Notes: generated by a model not told the origin, from the sequence alone. Positions 1-9,836 are shown, counted from the stretch's first letter. The stretch is 64,000 bases of DNA from Neolewinella lacunae (GCF_014349155.1 NZ_JACSIT010000050.1:64501-128500); one strand, 5' to 3'. Numbers and translations: made by a program.

Positions 1-2073
1 GTACCGCCAGACCAGGACCTCGCGGCCGCCACCAGCCACCTCCTCAACCGGCTGCAGCCCGCCAAAATCCCGACCCTCGGCACTTTCTCCGTCAAAGACC
101 ACGAACTGGTCCTCACCGTCTTTGGCCAGCTTTCGGACCTGGAACGGCGCTACTTCGGCGCCTTCCTCGGCTTCACCGCCCGCGAACAACGCCTGGCCAA
201 AACCGGCCAGCAAAAACTCGAAAGCATCAACGGACTCGCCTCGCTTTGGCTCGATGACCGTGCGGACAAAATCGAACGCTTCGAACTCCTCGATGGCCTC
301 TCTTTCGCGGGCTACGACCCCAGCACCTCCATCCTCACCCTCCTCCGGCCAGAAGACGACGACCGCCTGGTAAAATTCCGCCAGGGCGACATCATCGCCC
401 TCTACGCCACCCCCGCCAACACGGCCCAGCCCCAGGATACGATCCGCTCCCAGATCCTGAAATCCACCATCATTGCCGTCGACCACGAGCGCGTCCAGCT
501 CCGCCTGCGCAGCCAGCAGCTCAACGACACCGCTTTCCGCCGCCCGGCGTACTGGAGCATTGAAAAGGACGTCCTCGACAGCAGCTTCCGCAACCACTAC
601 CAGGGCTTGTTTGCCTGGGCGCAGTCCACGCCGGATTTTCGCCGCCGCTGGCTGGGTACCGAAGCCCCCCGGCAGGTGCCTCCTCTCCCCGGTGCCATCT
701 CGCCGGAGCTTACGACCGAGCAAAACCGCATCCTGCAACGCATCATTACGGCCCCCGACTATTTCCTCCTCTGGGGGCCTCCCGGCACGGGAAAAACCAA
801 CCAGATGCTGCACCATCTGGTACGCCACCTCCTGACCAACAGCGAAGAGTGCATCCTGCTGGTCGCCTACACCAACCGGGCGGTCGACGAAATCTGCGAG
901 AGCCTGGAGCGCATCGTCGGTCCCGACGGCAAACCGTTTACGGATTACCTCCGCATCGGCAGCCGCTACGGCGTCAATGCCCGCTTTGAAGACCGGCTTT
1001 TGCAGGTCAAAAGCAGCCAGATCAGCCGCCGCCAGGAGCTCAAGACCCTCATTGAGCAAACGCGCATCTTCGTTGGCACCGTAGCCAGCGTGGGCGGCAA
1101 GGGGGAGCTCTTCGCCCTCAAGTCCTTCGACCGCCTGGTGGTGGACGAAGCGAGCCAGATCCTGGAACCTTTGCTGGCGGGCCTCTTGCCGCTGGCCCCG
1201 CAGACCCTCTTGATCGGCGATCACCGGCAGCTGCCCGCCGTAGTTCAGCAAGGCCCTGAAGACACGCTGGTACACGATACTGCCCTGCGGGAAATTGGCC
1301 TGACCAATCTCGCCACCAGCCTCTTCGAACGGCTTTTCCTCACCGCCCAACGCAAGGGATGGCACTGGGCTTTCGACCGTCTTCGCCACCAGGGACGGAT
1401 GCACCAGGACATCATGGCCTTCCCCGCCCAACATTTTTACGGGGGCGAGTTGCACATCCTGCCGGAGACCATCGCCCACCACCGCGCCCAGCTCCTTCCC
1501 CTTTCCCTGGCATCCCGAACTCCTCCGGGACTATCGCCTGCGGCCGCGCCCAATACCACCGAAGGACCTTCCCCCGCCCTGCTGAACACCCTTGGCACCC
1601 ACCGCTTGCTCTTCCTGCCTACGTCGCCGGACCACCGGCAGGCGGACCCCAAAGTGAATGGCCACGAGGCCGATTTATTGGTGGAACTTATCCGCGCATT
1701 CCGCTCCCTTTACGCCCTTACCGACCGGCCGGTAGTGGCGGGCGACATCGGCATCATCACGCCCTACCGCGCCCAGATTGCCCACATCCGGCGCTCCTTG
1801 CGCGCCGCCGGACTGCCCCCGGAAGACTTTATGGTCGACACCGTGGAACGCTACCAGGGCGGGGCCAAACGCATCGTCCTGATTTCCCTGTGCACGAACG
1901 AAGACAAGCAGATTCAGATGCTTTCCCAGATCAGTGAGGAGGGCGTTGACCGCAAACTCAACGTGGCCATGACGCGTGCCCGCGAGCACCTCGTTTTGCT
2001 CGGCTGCCCCGCTATTCTGCGGCAAAGTACCGTCTACGCCGCCCTGCTGGATTTCATCTCCGGGCAGGAGTGA
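1..2073 (+). CDS. DNA2-like superfamily 1 DNA helicase, 3' part
   Basis: The frame is open from the first base, so the 5' end lies outside the window; an internal ATG at 607 is not the start because the same frame reads protein-like sequence upstream. Seen: Walker A (GPPGTGKT) near in-window residue 260, Walker B-like DEAS near 382, GDHRQLPA (motif III), TPYRAQ, ERYQGGAKR (motif V) and NVAMTRARE (motif VI). This order is that of AAA_11/AAA_12 (UvrD-like, DNA2/Upf1-type) 5'-3' helicases. No nuclease motif is visible in the part present; one could lie upstream. A diverged copy of the dispersed GGGCGC/CGCAGGTGC motif sits in frame in the proline/alanine-rich segment around 1534-1551. Confidence 0.85.
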   Translation, partial: VPPDQDLAAATSHLLNRLQPAKIPTLGTFSVKDHELVLTVFGQLSDLERRYFGAFLGFTAREQRLAKTGQQKLESINGLASLWLDDRADKIERFELLDGLSFAGYDPSTSILTLLRPEDDDRLVKFRQGDIIALYATPANTAQPQDTIRSQILKSTIIAVDHERVQLRLRSQQLNDTAFRRPAYWSIEKDVLDSSFRNHYQGLFAWAQSTPDFRRRWLGTEAPRQVPPLPGAISPELTTEQNRILQRIITAPDYFLLWGPPGTGKTNQMLHHLVRHLLTNSEECILLVAYTNRAVDEICESLERIVGPDGKPFTDYLRIGSRYGVNARFEDRLLQVKSSQISRRQELKTLIEQTRIFVGTVASVGGKGELFALKSFDRLVVDEASQILEPLLAGLLPLAPQTLLIGDHRQLPAVVQQGPEDTLVHDTALREIGLTNLATSLFERLFLTAQRKGWHWAFDRLRHQGRMHQDIMAFPAQHFYGGELHILPETIAHHRAQLLPLSLASRTPPGLSPAAAPNTTEGPSPALLNTLGTHRLLFLPTSPDHRQADPKVNGHEADLLVELIRAFRSLYALTDRPVVAGDIGIITPYRAQIAHIRRSLRAAGLPPEDFMVDTVERYQGGAKRIVLISLCTNEDKQIQMLSQISEEGVDRKLNVAMTRAREHLVLLGCPAILRQSTVYAALLDFISGQE
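1534..1551 (-). repeat. dispersed bipartite motif, copy 1 (diverged)
   Basis: Reads GGGCGC-GGC-CGCAGG on the minus strand, with two mismatches in the last three bases of the consensus. It is in frame inside the helicase and codes for PAAAP on the plus strand. Confidence 0.5.
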
Positions 2074-2256
2074 GTGAGTGATGCTACCGCGTAGCCAATA
2101 AATGAATAATTGACCGCCGATGGGCTGCTGCAAGGAATAAGCGGCTGGTTGAGGCATTGTACGCCGAAGGATGAACAGTTTCTTGCGTTGGTAGCCAACT
2201 CCTAACACCTACCCCGTGCGGCAGCTATTCACTCATTAGCCCATTCACTCATCCAA

Positions 2257-3357
2257 TCATTCTTTCCTGCGGTAGCCCTCCACCATTCGCACTACGCGAC
2301 CGTAACTAAGCATCCCTTCCTGCACGCCCTGCACTTTCAGGTAAGCGTCGTAGGTGACGTCGCGCAAGACGGGGGCGATGTCCTGGTACTGCGCGGCGTT
2401 GTCGTAGATGGACTGCAAATCGTTCTGTATGCCGGGGAGCAAATTCGCTTCCCGCCAGGCCCAGTAGGCCTCCGGTTCGGCTTGGCGGAGTCGGCCGGCC
2501 AGGCGTCGCCAGTAGTCGAGGCGAAAGGCGTAGGCCAGCAGGGGGTCAGTGGATTCAGCGCCCGCCAGCCAGGCCCAGAAAGTGCAGGTGCCTTCGTCGC
2601 CGAACCCGTAAGCATGGGCCAGTTCGTGGGCCATCACGGGCGGCTTTTGCAGGGGGTGAAGGCCGGCATCAATGTTGCCCTCGCCAGCCCAGGGCCAGTA
2701 AACGCCAGCGGTGCTGAGGTGGAGTAGCAAGCCGCGGGGGTAAAGCTGCCGTGCCCGCGGCCGCCCCGGGGCGGGGTAATCGTGGCGGAGCAGCGCCAGG
2801 CGCAGCATTTCCCGGACCTCCTGTTCCAGATCGGGAGAGAATGCAGCGGCACCGATGGCCGAAGTGTCCGCCGTCACGGCCAGGCGCAGGCGGGCCAGGG
2901 TATCGGCCTCGGCGTATACCCGGGCCCGCAGTTCGTCCAGCGTAGGTTGGTAGACCGTAAAGCCCATCCGCTCCTCCACCGTCTCGCGGCCGTAGTTGAA
3001 TCCCCAGCCCAGGAGGAAAACCAGCACGAGTAAGGATACTATCTGGAGAAGGCCCAGGCCAGCTCCGCGCCAACTCCCTCCCTGGCCCTGCCGTCTTTTC
3101 TGCCGCCAGCGATACAAGGCCCTGCCGGCCAAAAACAGCACCAGGAGCCAAAAGACGTAAAAGAGCGGAACGGGCAATCGGGCCAGCGTATGGTCCCATC
3201 CCGTGCGCAACAACACGAAGAGCCCACGGCTGTAGATTGCTTCCACCAGCGAAGGCGGGAGCGACACGCGAAGGAGGACGGCCAGCAAGGCCAGCAGTGG
3301 TACGCGCCAGGGGCGGAAAGTCACGCCGGGCAGGCTGCGATTGTCGGGTTGCGTCAC
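2257..3357 (-). CDS. DUF3810 family membrane protein with HExxH motif
   Basis: 366 residues. Three hydrophobic segments lie in the first ~120 residues, followed by a soluble domain containing AHELAHAYG, an HExxH zinc-metalloprotease-type motif, with an acidic stretch (FGDEG) just after it that could give the third ligand. This matches the DUF3810 family of Bacteroidota/Firmicutes, whose substrate is not known. It is transcribed away from thioredoxin and converges with the helicase; the 183-base gap to the helicase contains only short repeats of the type gagtgagtgag/cactcattc. The function beyond a membrane-anchored, probably zinc-dependent hydrolase is inference. Confidence 0.75.
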   Translation of the reverse strand: MTQPDNRSLPGVTFRPWRVPLLALLAVLLRVSLPPSLVEAIYSRGLFVLLRTGWDHTLARLPVPLFYVFWLLVLFLAGRALYRWRQKRRQGQGGSWRGAGLGLLQIVSLLVLVFLLGWGFNYGRETVEERMGFTVYQPTLDELRARVYAEADTLARLRLAVTADTSAIGAAAFSPDLEQEVREMLRLALLRHDYPAPGRPRARQLYPRGLLLHLSTAGVYWPWAGEGNIDAGLHPLQKPPVMAHELAHAYGFGDEGTCTFWAWLAGAESTDPLLAYAFRLDYWRRLAGRLRQAEPEAYWAWREANLLPGIQNDLQSIYDNAAQYQDIAPVLRDVTYDAYLKVQGVQEGMLSYGRVVRMVEGYRRKE

Positions 3358-3449
3358 ACGCCAGCAGGATTTATTCCCCGCTTAAACCATCCGAAAAGCG
3401 AAGGTGTTGTATCCCCGTGCAATTTGCACCTAACTAAATATTTATCGTT

Positions 3450-3776
3450 ATGGCTTTCGAACTAACCGACGCCAATTTCCAGGAAAAAGTCCTCGACACC
3501 AAAGGCATCACGCTGGTGGATTTCTGGGCAGCATGGTGCGGCCCCTGTAAGGCGATCGGCCCCATCATCGAAGAACTTGCCAGTGATTACGAAGGCAAGG
3601 CCCTCATCGCCAAAGTTGACGTCGACGAAAACTTCGAACTCAGCAACCGCTTCCAGGTGCGTTCCATCCCCACCATCCTGATCCTCAAAGACGGAGAAGT
3701 GGTGGACAAACACGTCGGCTTTGCTACCAAACAGGTTCTAGCCGATAAACTCGAAGCCCAGCTCGTCGAGGCCTAG
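3450..3776 (+). CDS. trxA: thioredoxin
   Basis: 108 residues, the normal length of a single-domain cytoplasmic thioredoxin. The active site WCGPCK is at about residues 27-32, preceded by the DFWA strand, and the cis-proline segment RSIPT is at about 71-75. No signal peptide, so it acts in the cytoplasm as a general protein disulfide reductase, presumably recycled by a thioredoxin reductase not in this window. It stands alone between divergent DUF3810 and convergent MATE genes and is followed directly by a strong terminator. Confidence 0.97.
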   Translation: MAFELTDANFQEKVLDTKGITLVDFWAAWCGPCKAIGPIIEELASDYEGKALIAKVDVDENFELSNRFQVRSIPTILILKDGEVVDKHVGFATKQVLADKLEAQLVEA

Positions 3777-3800
3777 TTGCGCGTCTTCCATAAATCAACG

Positions 3801-3845
3801 GAGCCCCGTCTTTGCCATCAGGCAGAGACGGGGCTTCGCGTTTTT
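3801..3845 (+). terminator. rho-independent terminator of trxA
   Basis: A 15-bp stem (AGCCCCGTCTTTGCC at 3802-3816 with its partner at 3821-3835, one G-U pair), a 4-base loop and a downstream TTTTT run at 3841. It also separates trxA from the convergent MATE gene. Confidence 0.9.
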
Positions 3846-3888
3846 GGTGCCGGCGGTAATGCGTAAGCCGTATTCTGGCAAAGAAAGA

Positions 3889-5277
3889 TTACACAACGGT
3901 AGTCTTCCAGCTGCCGCGCCAGAACAGCCACAGGGCCAAGACGGCCAGTATGCCCTCGGCGATGACGACGGCGGAGACGACGCCCTGCACTTCCAGCCCC
4001 AGGTTGAGGGCGAGGAAATAGCCGAGAGGGATCTCCAGAATCCAGAAACAGATGAAATTGATCAGCGTAGGCGTGCGGGTATCACCGGCACCGTTGAAGG
4101 CTTGAATGGGGATCATCCCCAGGCCAAAAAGTACGTAACCCACGGCAAAGAGGCGGAGGCTTTGGATGCCGTACCCGACGGCCTCCGCTTCCCCAACAAA
4201 TGCCTGCACCAGCGGCCGCGCAAAAATGAAATAGCCCACCGAAAGGATGCCCAGGTAGAGGGAAGTTGCCTTCAGGGTCACCCATACCCCCCGCTCCGCC
4301 CGGGCCGGCTGCCCTGCGCCAAGGTTCTGACCCACGAAAGTGGCTGCCGCGTTGGCCAGGCCCCAGGCCGGTAAGAGCGTAAAGAGGATGAGGCGGATGG
4401 AAACCGTGTAGCCCGCCACCGCCGCGTCGCCAAAACTGGCAATCACCCGCATCAGAAACACCCAGCTGGCCGAAGCGATCAGGTACTGAAAGGCCCCCGT
4501 GGAAGCGATGCGCCCGATGCGCTTTTGCATGTTCCAATCGACGCGCCAGGCCCGCTCGCCCATCTTCACCACCGAGCGATCGCCGAAGAGGAGATAGAGT
4601 TGGTATACCACACCACAACCCCGACCGATGGTAGTGGCGATGGCCGCACCCTCCACCCCCAGGCCGGGGATGGGGCCGAGCCCGAAAATGAAAATAGGAT
4701 CGAGCACGATGTTGATGCCGTTGGCAATCCACAGCACCCGCATCGCCTTGGTCGCCTCGCCTGCCCCGCGGAAAATGCCGTTGATGACGAAGAGCAACAT
4801 GATCACCACATTGCTCGCAAACATGATGCGGGTGTAGCCAGCCCCCTGGCGGATCACCTCCGGGCTGGCCCCCATCAGCGCCAGCAGGTCTTCGGCGTAC
4901 AGCACCCCCGGCACGGCCAACAGCAACGAGACGAGAATGCCCAGCAAGATGGCCTGCCCGGCAGCCCTGCCCGCTTTCTCGGGCTGCTTCTCCCCCACGA
5001 AACGGGCCACCATCGCCATCGGTGCCGTACTCAGGCCAATGGCCAGGCTATAAATCAGGGTCATCATCACCTCCGTCAATCCCACCGTGGTGAGGGCTTC
5101 GGTACCCACGCGGCCCACGAAGAAGGTATCGACGAGGGCAAAAACCGATTCCATGGCCATCTCCAGCATCATCGGGACGGCCAGCAGCACAATCGCCCGG
5201 GGGATGCCGATGGTGGTCAGGTCAAACTGCTCCCCCCGGATGGCTGCACCGAGTAAAGTCCATATTTTCTTACGCAT
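3889..5277 (-). CDS. MATE family efflux transporter
   Basis: 462 residues of alternating hydrophobic segments consistent with 12 helices in two homologous halves (the FFVGRVGTEAL segment near residue 53 and the FVGQNLGAGQP segment near residue 310 are MatE-type signatures). MATE proteins export cationic drugs or metabolites in exchange for Na+ or H+ across the inner membrane; the substrate here cannot be told. It lies downstream of secY on the same strand but is separated by 148 bases and a hairpin, so it is probably an independent unit. Confidence 0.9.
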   Translation of the reverse strand: MRKKIWTLLGAAIRGEQFDLTTIGIPRAIVLLAVPMMLEMAMESVFALVDTFFVGRVGTEALTTVGLTEVMMTLIYSLAIGLSTAPMAMVARFVGEKQPEKAGRAAGQAILLGILVSLLLAVPGVLYAEDLLALMGASPEVIRQGAGYTRIMFASNVVIMLLFVINGIFRGAGEATKAMRVLWIANGINIVLDPIFIFGLGPIPGLGVEGAAIATTIGRGCGVVYQLYLLFGDRSVVKMGERAWRVDWNMQKRIGRIASTGAFQYLIASASWVFLMRVIASFGDAAVAGYTVSIRLILFTLLPAWGLANAAATFVGQNLGAGQPARAERGVWVTLKATSLYLGILSVGYFIFARPLVQAFVGEAEAVGYGIQSLRLFAVGYVLFGLGMIPIQAFNGAGDTRTPTLINFICFWILEIPLGYFLALNLGLEVQGVVSAVVIAEGILAVLALWLFWRGSWKTTVV

Positions 5278-5368
5278 ACAGTGGTGAGTGGCTGGCTTGG
5301 GCGGCCGGGGAAGGGAGGATAAAACGAAACTGCGACAACAAGGGAGGCCAACTTCCGCCCCCTAACGA

Positions 5369-5411
5369 CCAGCGCCCCCTCGGAAGTTCCGAAGGGGCGC
5401 TGGTATTTTTA
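5369..5411. terminator. hairpin downstream of secY
   Basis: A long inverted repeat with arms CCAGCGCCCC/GGGGCGCTGG and an inner TCGGAA/TTCCGA. The T run (tattttt) follows on the plus strand; the minus strand, on which secY is read, lacks a good T tract. It probably marks the end of the ribosomal cluster, but efficient minus-strand termination is uncertain. Confidence 0.6.
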
Positions 5412-5425
5412 AATCTCTGGTTCGA

Positions 5426-6796
5426 CTAGAAATCGGCACCGAGGCTCTGCATCCGGCTTCCGCCGCCACGGCCTTCAATGCGGCCTTCTTTCACCAGTCC
5501 GTCGTACTTCTTCATCAGCAGGTAGCTTTCGATCTGCTGCAGCGTATCGAGTACTACGCCCACCATGATGATGAGGGAAGTACCCCCGAAGAAGATGGCA
5601 AAGGCCTGGTTGACACCCAGGGTAGCCGCCAGCGCGGGCAGGATCGCAATCAGGCCCAGGATGATGGAACCCGGCAGCGTGATCCGGCTGGTGATCGAGT
5701 CGATGTACTCTTCCGTCTCTACGCCACCGCGCACGCCAGGAATGAAGGCGTTCTGCCGGCGGAGGTACTCCGTGTACTGGCCGGGGTTGACCACCAGCGC
5801 CGTGTAGACGTAGGTGAAGACAACGACCAGGAGGAAGTAGACGATGTTGTAGATCGGCGAGGTGAAGTCGTTGAACTGCTGCACCAACCAGCTGCTTTGG
5901 GCATCGGAGCTGCCGAAGCCAGCGAGGCTGACGGGCAACAGCATGAGCGCCTGCGCAAAGATGATCGGCATTACACCGGAGGCGTTAACCTTCAGGGGGA
6001 TGTAATCGCGGTTCGTCGTAGTCGGCGCAGCGGCTTCGCCACGGCCAACGGAACGCTTGGCGAATTGCAGCGGAATCTTCCGCACCCCGGTCACCACCAT
6101 CACCGTCAGCATCGTAACGGCGAAGTAGGCAAACATCTCAATGATGAAGATGAGGGGCCCACCGCTGGAGAACTTAGACTGGAACTCGAAACCGAGCGCC
6201 TTGGGCAAAGTAGCGATGATGCCCACCGTGATGAGCAGCGAGACACCGTTGCCGATGCCGCGGTCGGTAATCCGCTCCCCGAGCCACATCGCGAAGATGG
6301 TACCCGTGGAAAGAATAACGATACCGGAAATCCAGAATACCGAAGGCTCAACGGCTGCGCTCATCCCTCCGTTGCTGCGGATGTAGGTGAGGTAACCCGC
6401 GCCCTGTACCAGGGTAATGGCCACGGTGAGGGCCCGCGTAATCTGGTTCAGTTTCTTGCGGCCAGACTCCCCTTCCTTGCTTTGCAGCTTCTGGAAGTAA
6501 GGCACCGCAAAACCCAGGAGCTGGACAATGATGCTGGCCGTGATGTAGGGCATAATCCCCAGGGCCATGATCGAGGCGTTGTTAAAAGCCCCACCCGTAA
6601 AGAGGTTAAGCAAGCCCAGGAGGTCATTGGAGTTCCCAGAGTTTTGCACCGCATTTTGCAGGGCGTCTACGTCGGCACCGGGCAATACGATGTAAGAACC
6701 CAGGCGGTAGATGGCGATGAGCGCAACCGTAAAAATGATACGTTTGCGGAGCTCCTCGATCGAAAAAATATTTTTCAGCGTTTCAAAAAACCTCAT
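5426..6796 (-). CDS. secY: protein translocase subunit SecY
   Basis: 456 residues with the ten-helix SecY pattern. The N terminus (FFETLKNIFSIEELRKRI) is the typical cytosolic start, and the GAFNNASIMALGIMPYI segment near residue 70 is the plug/TM2 region. It forms the channel of the general secretion pathway with SecE and SecG. It is the last gene of the spc operon, 12 bases after rplO. In many Bacteroidota the operon continues with infA/rpmJ/rpsM/rpsK/rpsD/rpoA/rplQ; none follow here. Confidence 0.97.
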   Translation of the reverse strand: MRFFETLKNIFSIEELRKRIIFTVALIAIYRLGSYIVLPGADVDALQNAVQNSGNSNDLLGLLNLFTGGAFNNASIMALGIMPYITASIIVQLLGFAVPYFQKLQSKEGESGRKKLNQITRALTVAITLVQGAGYLTYIRSNGGMSAAVEPSVFWISGIVILSTGTIFAMWLGERITDRGIGNGVSLLITVGIIATLPKALGFEFQSKFSSGGPLIFIIEMFAYFAVTMLTVMVVTGVRKIPLQFAKRSVGRGEAAAPTTTNRDYIPLKVNASGVMPIIFAQALMLLPVSLAGFGSSDAQSSWLVQQFNDFTSPIYNIVYFLLVVVFTYVYTALVVNPGQYTEYLRRQNAFIPGVRGGVETEEYIDSITSRITLPGSIILGLIAILPALAATLGVNQAFAIFFGGTSLIIMVGVVLDTLQQIESYLLMKKYDGLVKEGRIEGRGGGSRMQSLGADF

Positions 6797-6808
6797 GGGA
6801 TCGTCTTT

Positions 6809-7255
6809 TTAGGCGATGGTAAGGGTACCACCTGCTTTTTCAATAGCCTCCTTGGCACTGGCCGAAGCGGCGTGCACCACTACCGTCAGTTTAGCGGAGA
6901 CTTCGCCACCGGCGAGGATTTTCACGAGGTCGTTCTTACGAACAACACCTGCGGCGTAGAGCGCTTCGTGATCGATGGTGGTAACACCGTACTTCTCACT
7001 GATGGCCTGCAGACGGTCCAGGTTGATGGCAACGTACTCGGTGCGGTTGGGGCTGTTGAAGCCGACCTTGGGCAAACGCATCTGCAGGGGCATCTGGCCA
7101 CCTTCAAAATTGCGCTTGTTTTTGAAACCGCTACGGGACTTGGCGCCCTTGTGGCCGCGCGTGGCGGTGCCACCGTGGCCGGAACCCTGTCCGCGCGCAA
7201 TTCGCTTACCGGACTTAGTAGCGCCGGCGGCTGGTTGGAGATTATTCAGTTCCAT
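6809..7255 (-). CDS. rplO: 50S ribosomal protein L15
   Basis: 148 residues from the ATG at 7255 (MELNNLQPAAG). The longer open frame upstream would add 20 unrelated residues, so the internal start is preferred. The Gly-rich N-terminal segment GQGSGHGGTATRGHKG is diagnostic of L15, which binds 23S rRNA late in 50S assembly. It precedes secY in the spc operon and follows rpmD after an unusually wide 141-base gap that holds a dispersed motif copy. Confidence 0.96.
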   Translation of the reverse strand: MELNNLQPAAGATKSGKRIARGQGSGHGGTATRGHKGAKSRSGFKNKRNFEGGQMPLQMRLPKVGFNSPNRTEYVAINLDRLQAISEKYGVTTIDHEALYAAGVVRKNDLVKILAGGEVSAKLTVVVHAASASAKEAIEKAGGTLTIA

Positions 7256-7285
7256 GACGGAAATTCTTTTGGTGAGGAAGTTCAG

Positions 7286-7303
7286 GGCGCTGGCGCAGGT
7301 GCA
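7286..7303 (+). repeat. dispersed bipartite motif, copy 2
   Basis: GGGCGC-TGG-CGCAGGTGC, an exact match with a 3-base spacer, in the rpmD-rplO gap of the spc operon. Confidence 0.7.
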
Positions 7304-7396
7304 GGGGAGGTGCAACTATCGTACCAGCGGGGAAGGACCGGCGGGAGGTGCGCCCTGGGGGCCAACACCTTCCGCCGAGACTGCCGTTTTGTCGCC

Positions 7397-7576
7397 TTAA
7401 GCTTCCTCTACTTTTACGAGGTGGCTTACTGCCTTGATCATTCCCTGGATAACGGGGGTATCTTCCCGCTCCACGGTTTGGTTGACGCGTTTGAGGCCGA
7501 GTGCCTTGATCGTTGCCTTTTGGGTATGGGGACGATCGATGACGCTTTTGACCTGAGTAATTTTAACCTTAGCCAT
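7397..7576 (-). CDS. rpmD: 50S ribosomal protein L30
   Basis: 59 residues, beginning [16 protein letters not shown] and ending KVEEA, translated by hand from the ATG at 7576 to the TAA at 7397. The motif [18 protein letters not shown] (a family-typical L30 core) and the place between rpsE and rplO identify it. L30 is a small non-essential 50S protein in some bacteria. It starts 32 bases after the rpsE stop. Confidence 0.95.
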   Translation of the reverse strand: MAKVKITQVKSVIDRPHTQKATIKALGLKRVNQTVEREDTPVIQGMIKAVSHLVKVEEA

Positions 7577-7608
7577 TGCTGGTTTATTTTGTAACGGCGC
7601 TCCGGGGG

Positions 7609-8214
7609 TTACCCTTCGAACAGTTTTTCCATGGAAATTCCCCGTTGCTTGGCGATGGCCATTGGGCTACGGAGTTTCGTCAGTGCGTCAAGCGTAGCCT
7701 TGATCACGTTGTGGGGGTTGGAAGAACCCTGTGACTTGGCCAGTACGTTGTGGACGCCAGCGATATCTAGAACGGCACGCATAGCACCTCCGGCGATTAC
7801 ACCGGTACCCTCCGAAGCGGGTTTGAGCAGGACCTTACCGGCACCGTACTTACCCAGTTGTTCGTGGGGGATGGTTCCTTTGTGCAGCGGCACGGTGATC
7901 ATGCTCTTGCGGGCATTGTCCGTTGCTTTCTGGATGGCCTCGGAGATATCCCGTGCCTTACCCATGCCCTGGCCCACTTTGCCCTTACCGTCGCCTACCA
8001 CCACGATGGCGGCAAAGGTAAAGGTGCGGCCACCTTTGGTTACTTTGGCTACCCGGTTAAGGGCCACCATCTTTTCGCGCAGGTCGCTTTCGGGCTGCTG
8101 TTGCTGTTGATCGTCGCGGCGGTTGTTGCCACGGCGTTCTTTGCCATCGGAGCTATTGGAGTTGTCCCGACGATTGCGGCCTCCTGCACCACCTGAATTT
8201 CTATTTTCAGCCAT
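7609..8214 (-). CDS. rpsE: 30S ribosomal protein S5 with hydrophilic N-terminal extension
   Basis: 201 residues. The S5 double-stranded RNA-binding domain starts near residue 45 ([19 protein letters not shown]) and is followed by the C-terminal S5 domain. The first ~44 residues are low-complexity N/R/G/D/S/Q sequence, including QQQQQ. S5 helps translational accuracy and mRNA unwinding at the entry channel. Usual S5 proteins are ~165 residues, so the extension is extra. An earlier methionine-free frame supports the start at 8214. Confidence 0.96.
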   Translation of the reverse strand: MAENRNSGGAGGRNRRDNSNSSDGKERRGNNRRDDQQQQQPESDLREKMVALNRVAKVTKGGRTFTFAAIVVVGDGKGKVGQGMGKARDISEAIQKATDNARKSMITVPLHKGTIPHEQLGKYGAGKVLLKPASEGTGVIAGGAMRAVLDIAGVHNVLAKSQGSSNPHNVIKATLDALTKLRSPMAIAKQRGISMEKLFEG

Positions 8215-8225
8215 TGTAGTGTTAT

Positions 8226-8579
8226 TTAGAATTTGAGGCCACCTTCGCGGGCACCGTCTGCCAGTGCCTTGACCCGTCCGTGAAACAAATAGCCTCCCCG
8301 GTCGAAGAGAACTTTTTCGATACCCTTGGCCAGTGCACGTTCGGCAACCAGTTTGCCCACTGCTGCGGACTGCTCTGCCTTGTTGCCCTCGTTGGCAATG
8401 GCGGCTTCGAAGCTGGAAGCCTGCGCCAGGGTTACGCCATTGACGTCATCGATCAATTGGGCGTAGATGAATTTATTTGAACGGAAGACATTCAGGCGAG
8501 GCTGCTGCGGCGTACCGCTGATCTTCTTACGCACCCGGCTGTGAATCCGTTTCCTCCGCTTAATTTTTGTGAGTTGCAT
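8226..8579 (-). CDS. rplR: 50S ribosomal protein L18
   Basis: 117 residues, normal family length. Recognised by [18 protein letters not shown], by the [20 protein letters not shown] segment (20 residues near the C terminus) and by its place between rplF and rpsE. L18 binds 5S rRNA with L5 and L25 in the central protuberance. It is separated from rpsE by 11 bases and is surely co-transcribed with it. Confidence 0.96.
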   Translation of the reverse strand: MQLTKIKRRKRIHSRVRKKISGTPQQPRLNVFRSNKFIYAQLIDDVNGVTLAQASSFEAAIANEGNKAEQSAAVGKLVAERALAKGIEKVLFDRGGYLFHGRVKALADGAREGGLKF

Positions 8580-8617
8580 TGCTACTTTTTTAATCCCGTA
8601 ATGGGGGTTAGGATGCC

Positions 8618-9175
8618 TTACTTCTTAGCGGCGGTCTTACCAGCCTTACGACGAAGTTCTTCACCAACGAATCTGATCCCTTTTCCTTTGTAAGGCTCCG
8701 GCTTCCGGAAGGCCCGGATTTTGGCGGCAATCTGGCCGAGCAGCTGCTTATCGTGGCTCATCAGCTTGATGATCGGGGCTTTACCCTTGGCGGAGATCGT
8801 CTCTACCGTCACCTCACGGGGAACCATGAAGTAGATGGGGTGAGAGTAGCCCAGGGTAAGGATCAACAGGCTGCCGTTGTTTTCAGCACGGTAACCTACA
8901 CCCACCACTTCCATCTCCAGCGTGTACCCTTCGGTAACCCCGGTGATCATGTTGGCAATCAGGGAGCGGTAAAGGCCGTGGAAACTACGGTGACGCTTGC
9001 TGTTTGAAGGGCGGGTCACCGTCAGGGTGCCGTCTTCCAGGCTGACTCCCATATCGGGGCTGACCTGCTGGGTAAGTTCCCCCTTGGGGCCTTTTACCGT
9101 CACCAGATTCCCTTTGCTGATGTCCACCTTGACGGCGGCGGGGACGCTGATGGGATTTTTGCCAATTCTGGACAT
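8618..9175 (-). CDS. rplF: 50S ribosomal protein L6
   Basis: 185 residues from the ATG at 9175 ([12 protein letters not shown], the canonical L6 start); the longer open frame to 9232 adds unlikely residues. The C-terminal [21 protein letters not shown] is shortened here to the conserved EPYKGKGIR core, which contacts the sarcin-ricin loop region. Two repeated L6 domains are expected. It lies between rpsH and rplR in the spc operon. Confidence 0.96.
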   Translation of the reverse strand: MSRIGKNPISVPAAVKVDISKGNLVTVKGPKGELTQQVSPDMGVSLEDGTLTVTRPSNSKRHRSFHGLYRSLIANMITGVTEGYTLEMEVVGVGYRAENNGSLLILTLGYSHPIYFMVPREVTVETISAKGKAPIIKLMSHDKQLLGQIAAKIRAFRKPEPYKGKGIRFVGEELRRKAGKTAAKK

Positions 9176-9262
9176 ATCCTTTGATTTAATCGCCTTACGA
9201 AAGTGGGAACCGTTACACGGTCGCTCCGCCATCTGCAGGCTCGGTTCTATTGTTGGTTGAAA

Positions 9263-9673
9263 TTAGTAAACGTAGCAAAGTACTTCGCCGCCAACGTTTT
9301 CCTGGCGGGCCTGCTTTTCAGTCATCAGGCCATGGGAAGTGGAAACGATGGCAATCCCCAGGCCATTGATTACGCGGGGCAGCGAATCGGCCTTCACGTA
9401 CTGGCGCAGGCCAGGCTTGGAAACGCGGATGAGTTTGCGGATTACGGGACGACGGGTGTCTTTCTCGTATTTCAGTGCGATGGAAATCTCACCCTGCTTT
9501 CCTTTGCCAGCTTCGTCGTCGAACTTGTACTTGAGGATGTAACCCTGATCGTAGAGGATCTCCGTCATCCGCTTCTTGGTCTTAGAGGCGGGGATGACTA
9601 CTACGCGGTGTCCAGCAATCTGGGCGTTGCGAATGCGGGTCAGAAAATCGGCGATTGGATCGGTAACGGCCAT
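9263..9673 (-). CDS. rpsH: 30S ribosomal protein S8
   Basis: 136 residues starting [17 protein letters not shown], typical of S8. The C-terminal RNA-binding part carries ISTSHGLMT-type sequence (here VSTSHGLMT near residue 113). S8 binds the central domain of 16S rRNA and, in enteric bacteria, represses the spc operon; whether that feedback exists here is not visible. It precedes rplF. Confidence 0.96.
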   Translation of the reverse strand: MAVTDPIADFLTRIRNAQIAGHRVVVIPASKTKKRMTEILYDQGYILKYKFDDEAGKGKQGEISIALKYEKDTRRPVIRKLIRVSKPGLRQYVKADSLPRVINGLGIAIVSTSHGLMTEKQARQENVGGEVLCYVY

Positions 9674-9836
9674 GCCTTTGGAGTATTGCGCCCTGCGGTT
9701 TTCCCGGTTTTTCTGCTCGGGAACCTACGGAGCTGTTATAAAATATGGAGAATAATGGAATACCTGGGGGCTGTTTGCGGAGAGCGCGAAAGCATTGTTG
9801 CGATCCGGTTCGTCCTGCTTCAGCCCAAAAGGAAAG

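Noticed and set aside
5897-7594. 565-residue plus-strand frame over secY and rplO
   Set aside because: Antisense to recognised ribosomal and secretion genes; no domain character.
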